This document shows, in pieces, positions 17,165 to 24,610 of a stretch of 64,000 nt of DNA; position 1 is the first letter of the stretch, and every line of letters starts with the position of its first letter. A program made the position numbers and the translations under genes. The stretch covers positions 186,001 through 250,000 of the forward strand of contig NZ_QJRH01000073.1 of the NCBI RefSeq assembly GCF_003254545.1, given 5' to 3'. The DNA is from Flavobacterium tistrianum. Its GTDB lineage: Bacteria > Bacteroidota > Bacteroidia > Flavobacteriales > Flavobacteriaceae. Below the pieces are notes generated by a model. It was not told the DNA's origin. It worked only from the letters and a program-made list of their open reading frames with translations, and searched no databases.

Positions 17165-17285
17165 GCCGTTGGTTTTAACCAACGGTTAAATTTTTAAAAT
17201 ATAATCAGACTTTAGCCAAAATCGCAAAGTTTGGCTAAAGCCTTGTCATTTTAATCTCAAAGAACCGTTGGTTAAAACCAACGGC
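17165..17285. repeat. Nested palindromic element (CCGTTGGTT family)
   Basis: Two palindromes, CCGTTGGTTTTAACCAACGG at 17166-17185 and CCGTTGGTTAAAACCAACGG at 17265-17284, are inverted copies of each other. They enclose an inner inverted repeat (CTTTAGCCAAA 17210-17220, TTTGGCTAAAG 17230-17240). The whole 121-nt unit can fold as a nested cruciform. No coding capacity was found. Confidence 0.85.
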
Positions 17286-17330
17286 AAGTCAAAAAAACTT
17301 AGAACCTTAGAATCTTAGCAACTCAGAACC

Positions 17331-18098
17331 TTACTTAAAAAACACATCATAAGCAAATCGAATCAATGTTCCAACAACCACAATTAAAAAGAAAATCCTA
17401 ATAAATCCGTTGCCTTTATTGATTGCTAATTTCGCTCCAAGCCAACCTCCAAGTCCGTTGCTGATTGCCATCGGAATTGCGATTGCCCAAATGATTTTTC
17501 CTTTTATCATAAACAGACAAATCGAACCGAAATTGGTTGCCAGATTTACCATTTTAGCATTTGCGGAAGCGTGAAGAAAATCGAAACCCAAAAGTGCAAT
17601 AAAAGCCACTACAAAGAAACTTCCTGTTCCCGGACCAATAAATCCGTCATAAAATCCCACAATCATACTGATTACGACTGCATAAAATATTTGAGTTGTT
17701 TCTGAATGATCTTTTGCTTCATGTTGTCCAAAGTTTTTCTTGGCGTAAGTATATACAAACAGCAAAGATAAAACCACCAATAAAAGTGGTTTCATAAAAT
17801 CGTTGCTTACAAGTGTCAAAATTGTTGAACCAAGAAATGCTGACGGAACAGCCAAACACATCATAATAATCAAGAGCTTCCACTGAATAACTACTTTTTT
17901 TAAGTATTGAAAAGCGGCAAAAGCAGTTCCACTAAAAGCGGGAATTTTTAATGTTCCAACCACTGTAGAAACTGGAAGATTTGGCAATAAAATCAATCCC
18001 ATTGGTGTCTGGATTAATCCGCCGCCGCCAACAATTGCATCAATAAAACCGGCGGCAAAAGCCGCTAAACAAAGAAAAAGTATTATGTATGAATCCAT
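17331..18098 (-). CDS. TSUP family (TauE/SafE) membrane permease
   Basis: A 255-aa integral membrane protein with about eight hydrophobic segments. The family features are AAFAAGFIDAIVGGGGLIQTP at the N-terminus and the internal repeat MIVGFYDGFIGPGTGSFF. TSUP proteins export or import sulfite, sulfoacetate or other small organosulfur anions. The substrate here cannot be read from sequence and no sulfur genes are adjacent. The gene stands alone on the minus strand. An 18-aa longer start is not available because of upstream stops. Confidence 0.9.
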   Translation of the reverse strand: MDSYIILFLCLAAFAAGFIDAIVGGGGLIQTPMGLILLPNLPVSTVVGTLKIPAFSGTAFAAFQYLKKVVIQWKLLIIMMCLAVPSAFLGSTILTLVSNDFMKPLLLVVLSLLFVYTYAKKNFGQHEAKDHSETTQIFYAVVISMIVGFYDGFIGPGTGSFFVVAFIALLGFDFLHASANAKMVNLATNFGSICLFMIKGKIIWAIAIPMAISNGLGGWLGAKLAINKGNGFIRIFFLIVVVGTLIRFAYDVFFK

Positions 18099-18177
18099 TA
18101 AAAAGATATTTCAGTCTCGGTAAAAAACAAGTTGCAAAAATACAGCTTCCTTTTTGTTTATTACCATAAATTTAAAG

Positions 18178-18206
18178 TTGATTTTTGATCAAAAAGTATA
18201 TTTTTG
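18178..18206 (+). promoter_or_regulatory. Promoter for the 18223 gene
   Basis: TTG at 18178-18180, an 18-nt spacer and TATTTTTG at 18199-18206, ending 16 nt before the chosen ATG. Its position argues against the longer upstream start. Confidence 0.7.
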
Positions 18207-18222
18207 CTTAAAAATTATTCCA

Positions 18223-18747
18223 ATGGATTACAACAAAATAATAGAACTTGCAAGTTATACTTTACCAGCCTTAGTTACAGGAGTTGTAGCGTATCGTTTC
18301 TTTGAATTACACATTAAAAACAACGACAGAAAACGAGCTTTTCTACTAAACAAACAAGCTCACAAAGAATCTCTTCCTGTGCGTTTACAAGCATATGAAC
18401 GTATGACTTTGTTTTTAGAGCGTATTAATTTGACAAAGTTGCTTATTAGACTTTCTCCTATTTCTCAGAATAAACACGATTACGAAAATTACGTAATTGA
18501 CCAAATCGAACAGGAATTTGAGCACAATCTGACACAGCAGATTTATATGTCTGAAGAATGTTGGACGATCATTACCACCGCAAAAAATGCAACAATCCAA
18601 ATGATTCGTAAAGCAGCTATGAGCGACAAAGTAGAAAATGCAGATAAACTTCGCGAAGTAATCTTAAATGATTTATTAGAAAAACAATCACCAAGTAATG
18701 CTGCTTTGAGCTTTATTAAATCTGAAGTTGCTGAGCTTTGGTATTAA
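18223..18747 (+). CDS. Conserved hypothetical membrane-anchored protein (DUF7935-like)
   Basis: A 174-aa protein with one N-terminal hydrophobic helix (TLPALVTGVVAYRFFEL, about residues 12-28), then a mostly helical cytoplasmic region containing SLPVRLQAYERMTLFLERI. I recognise it as a conserved Bacteroidota protein, possibly DUF7935, with no known function. The ATG at 18223 follows a good promoter; an upstream in-frame start at 18154 lies before that promoter. It converges on the patatin gene across a perfect hairpin. Confidence 0.8.
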   Translation: MDYNKIIELASYTLPALVTGVVAYRFFELHIKNNDRKRAFLLNKQAHKESLPVRLQAYERMTLFLERINLTKLLIRLSPISQNKHDYENYVIDQIEQEFEHNLTQQIYMSEECWTIITTAKNATIQMIRKAAMSDKVENADKLREVILNDLLEKQSPSNAALSFIKSEVAELWY

Positions 18748-18753
18748 ATAATA

Positions 18754-18796
18754 TTGCAGATTTTAGATTTTACAACATTCAATCTAAAATCTGCAA
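18754..18796. terminator. Bidirectional hairpin between convergent genes
   Basis: TTGCAGATTTTAGATT (18754-18769) pairs perfectly with AATCTAAAATCTGCAA (18781-18796). It belongs to the TCTAAAATCT repeat family and probably ends both flanking transcripts. Confidence 0.7.
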
Positions 18797-18805
18797 TCTA
18801 AAATT

Positions 18806-19714
18806 TTAAATCAATATCTTATTATCGCTCATTACTTCAGATTTATTCTGAGCATATTCATAACCTTGTTCCCACCATTCTTTCATTACTTCTTTATTAA
18901 AAATCAAAGCATTATCGGTTAGTTTTATTGGCGTGTAATATAAATTTAATTTCACATTTTTATTATTTGCCATAAGTTTTCCTATAGCAATATCATGTTT
19001 TTCTACTTGATCTAAAGCGATTCGGAACAAATCAATCATTAATGAAAACGGATTCTTTCCAATTACTGTTTTCGTTGTATTCACCTCAGTTTCAAGGATA
19101 ATTACATCTATTTCAGTTGCTCCTCTGTTGATTGCTTCACGAATTGGAACCAAACTTGAAAATCCTCCATCGCCATATTCGCAGTTGTTTTTTTCAACCA
19201 AACTCATAAAAGGAACATAATTGCTGGATATCCAAGACCACTCACAAAATTCCTCGTATGTACAGTCTTTTACCGATTTATATTCTGATTCGTTTTTAGT
19301 AAAATTTGTTACCGTAACAATAACATCAGTTTTTAGCTTTTTAAGCTTATTAAAATCAGAAAGAGAAAAATTATTCTGAATATACTTTTTCAGTCCTTTG
19401 CTTTCTCCAAAAGTACGTTTCCCTTTAAAAAACTGACGCAATACATTAAAGTGATTAATGGTTACAATATCAACTCCATCTTTCGTTTTTACCACAAATG
19501 GGCAAATATTAAAAATGCTTGACATGGTAACATTAGTATAAACAGAATGGATTTTTTTGATATGGCCGAGAGCTAAATGCGGAATCAATAAACTTCCCGT
19601 AGAAGTTCCTAAAAACAAATCGTATTCGTGTTTTTTTTCTTCTATTAAATATTGGGCAACACCGCCAGCAAATGCGCCTTTACTGCCACCACCTGAAATA
19701 ACCAATGCTCTCAT
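18806..19714 (-). CDS. Patatin-like phospholipase
   Basis: A 302-aa patatin-domain acyl hydrolase. The oxyanion loop GGGSKGAFAGG is at residues 8-18, the nucleophile elbow GTSTGS at about 40-45, and the catalytic aspartate lies in YGDGGFSSLVPI. The Ser-Asp dyad is therefore intact. No signal peptide is present, so it is probably cytoplasmic or membrane-associated. Patatins hydrolyse phospholipids or lysophospholipids; some act in defence, but nothing nearby supports that here. Confidence 0.9.
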   Translation of the reverse strand: MRALVISGGGSKGAFAGGVAQYLIEEKKHEYDLFLGTSTGSLLIPHLALGHIKKIHSVYTNVTMSSIFNICPFVVKTKDGVDIVTINHFNVLRQFFKGKRTFGESKGLKKYIQNNFSLSDFNKLKKLKTDVIVTVTNFTKNESEYKSVKDCTYEEFCEWSWISSNYVPFMSLVEKNNCEYGDGGFSSLVPIREAINRGATEIDVIILETEVNTTKTVIGKNPFSLMIDLFRIALDQVEKHDIAIGKLMANNKNVKLNLYYTPIKLTDNALIFNKEVMKEWWEQGYEYAQNKSEVMSDNKILI

Positions 19715-19760
19715 AAATTGTAATGTAGGTTTTGTTTTTTGGGATATTTTTTTTTGACTT

Positions 19761-19838
19761 GATAGAGAAAAGAAGCAAGAAGAAAGATCTTTTATATTCT
19801 TTGCTACTAATTCTTGACTCTTGCTTCTTTTATCTATC
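19761..19838. repeat. GAAGCAAGA-type hairpin
   Basis: GATAGAGAAAAGAAGCAAGA (19761-19780) pairs with the segment ending TCTTTTATCTATC at 19838, with one mismatch. It lies downstream of the M1 peptidase gene on the minus strand and may terminate it. A relative is at 27106-27170. Confidence 0.7.
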
Positions 19839-19850
19839 CGTTCTTAATAT

Positions 19851-21911
19851 TTACTCTTTCAACAAACGATTCAATTGTAACTGTTCATCGGGTGTCAAAT
19901 TAGGTAAAATTCTATTAAAAGAAGCACGCATTTCAGGATTTTTTAACAGAAGTCTTATCGTATCTCTACCAAATTTCGAAAATTGCCACATATGGTGCGT
20001 TGTAGCTCCAACTAAATTACTCAAAACCTGATCGTTAATAATTTTAAAAGCGATCAGTTTTTCTAAAGCATTTTGCCTTGTTGTAGCTTCATATTTTGTA
20101 GACGAAAATGCAATCAGCTCGTTTACCAAAGGATCTTTCTCATTTGTATAATTTGGCGTTGACAATGCAAGAGAAAGCCACAAAGTTCTAAGATTATAAT
20201 CGTTGAAGCCAATCCAAGTTTTAGACTTATCCAAATATTCTGTTCTATGATCTGGAAAATTTCGCCACAGCCAATAAAGTGCTATTTCTTGTGTCTGATA
20301 TGATTTATCATCTAAAAGTGTTTCGTAATTCATCCTGAAATCTTCTGGAATTTGGGTTAAAGAACCAGCTAGGTTTTGACGCACTCTAATACTATTAGTT
20401 TGCAAGGCCAAAAGCAAAAGTGGCTTTTTAGCTTCATATTTCTCATTTTCCAATTGATCGACAACTGCTTCTTTTACCGATTGATAAACATCAGATTCCA
20501 AAGTTGTTTTCAAAACATCTTTTTTCTCTGCAAAAGGAGTTTTTTTCAATTTATCGATTTCTAGTCGCTTTTGAATTGTTTTGTTTTTGCTTAATAATGC
20601 ATTTGCAGTCGGTGTATCAAAAGCTGTCGATTCCAGCCAAGTTTTCTGAAACTTATCCAGATCAAAATCAGAAACTTTTTTAATTTCGTCGAAGAAGTTT
20701 TGTGTGTTTACCGTTTGATAAGCATATTTATTCAAATAACTTTTTATTGCTTTTTTGAACGCTTTATCACCAATTGATTCATGCAAAACAAACAATGCCC
20801 AAGCGCCTTTTTCGTAAAATGTAAGTGAACTTGCTTTTGCATTTAAAACAGGAATCGTGTCCGTTCGAGACGCAAACTTTATTTGTTGTGCTGTATCGTA
20901 TAATTTAGAGTAAAAATAATCTTCTCCGTAAATATCTTTTTCTGCAAGCAACGCAAAATAGGTTGCAAAACCTTCTTGTAGCCAATGATGAGTACTACTT
21001 TGAGCGGTAATAAGATCTCCAAACCAATGATGTGCCAATTCATGTGCGTCTACATTGGTATAATTTCGGTCACAGAAACCAGTTGAATCTACTACATAAC
21101 GGGTTGCAAAAAGAGTTGAAGTAGTGTTCTCCATTCCCGCGTACAAAAAGTCTCTTACCGGAATCTGTCTGTTGATTTTCCAAGGATATTTTACGCCGAT
21201 TTCTTTTTCAAGGAAATCAAAAATGCGTTTCGAGTAACGATACGTTGGCTCAAAACGATCTGCGTCTTTGGGTTCGTAATAATATTCTAATGGAATTCTG
21301 CTTTTAGATTTAAATTCTTTTTTATCAAATTTACCTATTGCCAGCATTAACAAATAGGAACTCATTGGTTTTTCCATTTCAAACTGCCAGTGATTCAGAT
21401 TTCCATTCGCCGTTTTTTCTTTTAAAACTCCGTTAGAAACTACCTGATAATCTTTATCAAAAGAGATCCCTAGATTGAAAATCAATTTTTCATTTACATC
21501 ATCAAAACTCGGAAACCAATTGCTTGTATATCTTCCCTGCCCCTGTGTCCAGATTTGCACTTCATCATTTCCCATGTCAACAAAATAAAGCGCTTGTTTT
21601 GGTTTTGCTGTGTAATTGAATGTCAAATGATTCTGTCCTTTTTTAAACGGAAAAACTAACTTTAATTCTTTATTAGTATTAACAAACATGATTTCATTTT
21701 CATTGACTTTCACATCAGAAAATGCCATATTTTTAGCATCAAGCGAAATCGTATCAGTATCTTTCAATACCTCAAATTGAAAATCAACAGTTCCAGAAAT
21801 TATTTTATCTTTTGGGTTTACAGACAATTGTCCTGAAACGGATTTAAAATCAACATATTGAGTTTGCTGGGCAAATAGAAAACTGGTGAATAATAAAAGA
21901 ATGTATTTCAT
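19851..21911 (-). CDS. Secreted M1-family aminopeptidase
   Basis: A 686-aa zinc aminopeptidase. A signal peptide MKYILLLFTSFLFAQ starts at the chosen ATG (21911); an ATG seven codons upstream would spoil it. The exopeptidase motif G-M-E-N (YAGMENTTS) precedes the zinc site HELAHHWFGD at about residue 288. The third ligand is in WLQEGFATYF, 18 residues on. The C-terminal half is helical (HEAT-like, as in M1 enzymes). It probably releases N-terminal residues from peptides in the periplasm or at the cell surface. Confidence 0.93.
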   Translation of the reverse strand: MKYILLLFTSFLFAQQTQYVDFKSVSGQLSVNPKDKIISGTVDFQFEVLKDTDTISLDAKNMAFSDVKVNENEIMFVNTNKELKLVFPFKKGQNHLTFNYTAKPKQALYFVDMGNDEVQIWTQGQGRYTSNWFPSFDDVNEKLIFNLGISFDKDYQVVSNGVLKEKTANGNLNHWQFEMEKPMSSYLLMLAIGKFDKKEFKSKSRIPLEYYYEPKDADRFEPTYRYSKRIFDFLEKEIGVKYPWKINRQIPVRDFLYAGMENTTSTLFATRYVVDSTGFCDRNYTNVDAHELAHHWFGDLITAQSSTHHWLQEGFATYFALLAEKDIYGEDYFYSKLYDTAQQIKFASRTDTIPVLNAKASSLTFYEKGAWALFVLHESIGDKAFKKAIKSYLNKYAYQTVNTQNFFDEIKKVSDFDLDKFQKTWLESTAFDTPTANALLSKNKTIQKRLEIDKLKKTPFAEKKDVLKTTLESDVYQSVKEAVVDQLENEKYEAKKPLLLLALQTNSIRVRQNLAGSLTQIPEDFRMNYETLLDDKSYQTQEIALYWLWRNFPDHRTEYLDKSKTWIGFNDYNLRTLWLSLALSTPNYTNEKDPLVNELIAFSSTKYEATTRQNALEKLIAFKIINDQVLSNLVGATTHHMWQFSKFGRDTIRLLLKNPEMRASFNRILPNLTPDEQLQLNRLLKE

Positions 21912-22006
21912 TGAAACAAATTTAAAAGGCAAATTCCCAAAGTTACAAAGGTTTCCTTTACAAATAGAACGAATTTTGTAAGTTTACCAGATAAAACAAA
22001 TCCATC

Positions 22007-22750
22007 GTGTCTACACCTCAAAAAGCCTTATTTAACTGGAGCAGCGGAAAAGATTCTGCTCTTGCCTTATATAAAACATTACAAAATAGTGATTTTAAAA
22101 TCGAATGTTTGCTGACCAGCGTAAACCAACAATATCAGCGCATTTCTATGCATGGAATTCGTGTTGAATTATTAGAAGAACAAGCCGAAAGCATCGGAAT
22201 CCCGTTAAATATTCTAGAAGTGCCTGAAATGCCTACAATGGAAGTTTACGAAAAAGTAATGACTGAAACTTTAACCGAACTAAAGCGAAAAGGCATAACA
22301 CATTCTATTTTTGGAGATATTTTTCTGGAAGATTTACGTCAATATCGTAAAAATCAATTGGCAAAAATCGGATTAACTGGAGTTTTCCCAATCTGGAAAA
22401 TTCCAACCCAAGATTTAATTCAAGAATTTATTTCATTGGGATTCAAAACAATTGTAGTTTGTGTAAACGAAAAATATCTGGATAAAAGTTTTGTCGGCAG
22501 AATTATCGATCAGGATTTTATAAATGATTTACCTGAGAATGTTGATGTCTGTGGTGAAAACGGTGAATTTCATACTTTTACATTTGATGGACCAATTTTC
22601 TCAAAACCTATTGATTTTAAAATTGGAGAAATTGTTTATCGAAAATATGAAAAACCCGAAAAACAAGACTCATCAAATACAGCCTGTGATACTAATGATG
22701 AAACTGCTTTTGATTTTGGGTTTTGGTATTGTGATTTAATTAAAAAATAA
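22007..22750 (+). CDS. Diphthine-ammonia ligase-family PP-loop ATPase
   Basis: A 247-aa PP-loop ATP pyrophosphatase of the DUF71/Dph6 family. The P-loop is NWSSGKDSALALYKTL near residue 10. LLTSVNQQYQRISMHGIR and the C-terminal GENGEFHTF are family hallmarks. Eukaryotic and archaeal Dph6 amidates diphthine, but bacteria lack diphthamide, so the substrate here is unknown. The start is GTG at 22007. It heads a tight three-gene group: the next ATG follows the stop codon directly. Confidence 0.88.
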   Translation: MSTPQKALFNWSSGKDSALALYKTLQNSDFKIECLLTSVNQQYQRISMHGIRVELLEEQAESIGIPLNILEVPEMPTMEVYEKVMTETLTELKRKGITHSIFGDIFLEDLRQYRKNQLAKIGLTGVFPIWKIPTQDLIQEFISLGFKTIVVCVNEKYLDKSFVGRIIDQDFINDLPENVDVCGENGEFHTFTFDGPIFSKPIDFKIGEIVYRKYEKPEKQDSSNTACDTNDETAFDFGFWYCDLIKK

Positions 22751-23131
22751 ATGAAGTTTTTCTTTAAATTATTTTTACTAATCCTTGTTACTTTATCTCT
22801 TCAAAGCTGTTTAGTAAATAGATGCAAGAGACCTCAAATAACGGGATACATTTATGATGCAGAAACGAAACTGCCTATTGAAAATTGTAAAGTTGGTGAG
22901 ACTTTAAGTCAGTCTAACGGCTATTTTTCATTAAAAGAAAAGCGGTATCTTCAATTTACTTTTTTTGGTTTTGAAGCGCCAACTTTGGCTGTAAATGAAG
23001 TTATTGAAAAAGAAAATTATAAGTCTCAAAATATACAATTCATGCAGCCTTTTGGCGGTGGAATGAAAAAAGGAGCTTTTCATAATGCAGATACTATTTA
23101 TATCAAGAAAAACATTTTAAAAACGAACTGA
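22751..23131 (+). CDS. Small lipoprotein with carboxypeptidase-regulatory-like domain
   Basis: A 126-aa protein with a lipoprotein signal peptide (lipobox LQSC, Cys about residue 19). The short beta-sandwich-like part begins ITGYIYDAETKLPIENCKVG, typical of carboxypeptidase-regulatory-like (CarboxypepD_reg) domains. It ends in a Phe/Gly segment (QPFGGGMKKGAF). Function is unknown. Its ATG abuts the stop of the PP-loop gene, which implies cotranscription. Confidence 0.7.
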   Translation: MKFFFKLFLLILVTLSLQSCLVNRCKRPQITGYIYDAETKLPIENCKVGETLSQSNGYFSLKEKRYLQFTFFGFEAPTLAVNEVIEKENYKSQNIQFMQPFGGGMKKGAFHNADTIYIKKNILKTN

Positions 23132-23133
23132 TT

Positions 23134-23637
23134 ATGGATTTAAAAGAAAATGATGAAGTAAAAAAAATAATATTCTTTTTGAAAGATATCGGTATTGATA
23201 TTATTGAAAAACAGCTTGGAGAAACCTTTTTACCCGGATTAGATTTAGGTCCTAACTGCATTTATATTGATTATAATAAATTATTATATCCCGGCGACAT
23301 TTTGCATGAAGCTGGACATCTTGCTGTAACGGTTCCAGCGGAAAGAAAACTAATCGGTACAGCGGAAATTTCTCAAGACTGGCCAAATCAAGGTGACGAA
23401 ATTGCGGCGCTTTTATGGTCTTATGCAGCGTTACACCATTTACAGCTTTCACCCGAATTTGTATTTCATCCGCATGGTTATAAAGGTAGTTCTGAATGGT
23501 TTATTTCAAATTTTACTTCAGGAAATTATATGGGATTGCCCCTTTTAGAATGGATGGGATTATGTCTAGGAAACGAAAAAGCTGAAAAAGAACAAAAAAT
23601 GCCTTTTCCAGCTATGCAAAAATGGATACGGGACTAA
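23134..23637 (+). CDS. HEAGH-motif protein, possible zinc metallopeptidase
   Basis: A 167-aa protein without signal peptide. Near residues 58-62 it has HEAGH in a helix (DILHEAGHLAVTV), the HExxH zinc-binding pattern. GDEIAALLWSYAALHH follows about 25 residues later and could supply the third ligand. I know no named family for it. It begins two bases after the lipoprotein stop. Its own stop lies only two bases from the stop of the convergent DUF4348-like gene. Confidence 0.7.
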   Translation: MDLKENDEVKKIIFFLKDIGIDIIEKQLGETFLPGLDLGPNCIYIDYNKLLYPGDILHEAGHLAVTVPAERKLIGTAEISQDWPNQGDEIAALLWSYAALHHLQLSPEFVFHPHGYKGSSEWFISNFTSGNYMGLPLLEWMGLCLGNEKAEKEQKMPFPAMQKWIRD

Positions 23638-23639
23638 CA

Positions 23640-24041
23640 TTAAGTCGATTGATCAACCAATGTTTTCAAGAACCATTTGTTATCTTTTAATTCAAAAACA
23701 TAATCAATATAAATTCCGTTATCGAGTCCGCGCTGTTCAAGAGTGGTTTTATTCTTCTTTACTAATAATGTGCGTTTTAAATATTTCTCATCAGCTTTAT
23801 TATTGAGATGAAGAACTTTATATCCTTCTTTTGTCATTATATAATCTGATAATTCAAAATCGTCATTGTTCGCTTTGTACTTTAGAGGAAAAATAACTCT
23901 GCTAACTTGAAATTTAGTATCTGAATTGAACTTCTTAAAAAACTCATTAAAGTCTTCGGAGGCTGTTTTTGTATTTTGAGCATACACAACTGAATTTAAG
24001 CTCATTGCAAAAACAAAAAATATAAAAAAAAACTTTTTCAT
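23640..24041 (-). CDS. DUF4348-like secreted protein
   Basis: A 133-aa protein with a signal peptide ending VVYAQ (about residue 22). A compact domain with FNEFFKKFNSDTKFQVSRVIFPLKY resembles DUF4348, a Bacteroidota family of unknown function; the match is from memory. Its ATG overlaps the TAA stop of the upstream DUF1697 gene (TAATG), so the two are probably translationally coupled. Confidence 0.72.
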   Translation of the reverse strand: MKKFFFIFFVFAMSLNSVVYAQNTKTASEDFNEFFKKFNSDTKFQVSRVIFPLKYKANNDDFELSDYIMTKEGYKVLHLNNKADEKYLKRTLLVKKNKTTLEQRGLDNGIYIDYVFELKDNKWFLKTLVDQST

Positions 24042-24580
24042 TACTCATTATACATTTTAAGCAAGTTCGTAACCGTATTCCAGTTTCGAATTGTTGCCGT
24101 TACATTTAATTTTTTCTCGATATATTTTTGGTCAAAACGGGTTTTTCCAGCACCAACGGCATATTTAATAAAAATTCTGTTTTCATCAATACTAGCTTCG
24201 TCTGGTTTGAATTGGCTTATTTTCAAATCGTTTATATTTTCTTTTTTCAATGTCGTTGAAACAAAAGCCACATAAAGTTTTTTCATATCGAGATCCTTCT
24301 CTTTCAAAAATGCATTATTAGCAAAACAAGATTCCAAGTTTTCTTTTGTAATCATCACAACTGGAACTTCGTGTCCGAAAACTTTAAAGATTTCTTGCTT
24401 GATCATAAAACCAACTTTTGAAGCGTCTTCTTCACTATCCACAAAAACATTTCCAGATTGCAGATACGTTCTTACATTTTGAAAACCAAGATTTTCCAGC
24501 ATTGCTTTCAACGCTTCCATTTTCATCATATTGTGCCCAGAAACGTTGATTCCGCGTAAAAGCGCTAAATGTGTTTTCAT
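24041..24580 (-). CDS. DUF1697 family protein
   Basis: A 179-aa protein with the DUF1697 hallmarks HLALLRGINVSGHNMMKMEALKAMLENLGF, then VRTYLQSGNVFVDS. Function is unknown. It begins at the ATG at 24580; an in-frame TTG at 24598 is less likely. It follows the large SUKH-like gene after 30 nt and overlaps the DUF4348-like gene by one base, so the three may be one transcript. Confidence 0.9.
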   Translation of the reverse strand: MKTHLALLRGINVSGHNMMKMEALKAMLENLGFQNVRTYLQSGNVFVDSEEDASKVGFMIKQEIFKVFGHEVPVVMITKENLESCFANNAFLKEKDLDMKKLYVAFVSTTLKKENINDLKISQFKPDEASIDENRIFIKYAVGAGKTRFDQKYIEKKLNVTATIRNWNTVTNLLKMYNE

Positions 24581-24610
24581 TCTTTTAATTTTTTTCAAAG
24601 ATAAAAAACA

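Noticed and set aside
18806..19714. Patatin as part of an anti-phage defence system (CBASS-like)
   Set aside because: No cyclase or other defence gene is adjacent; neighbours are housekeeping genes.
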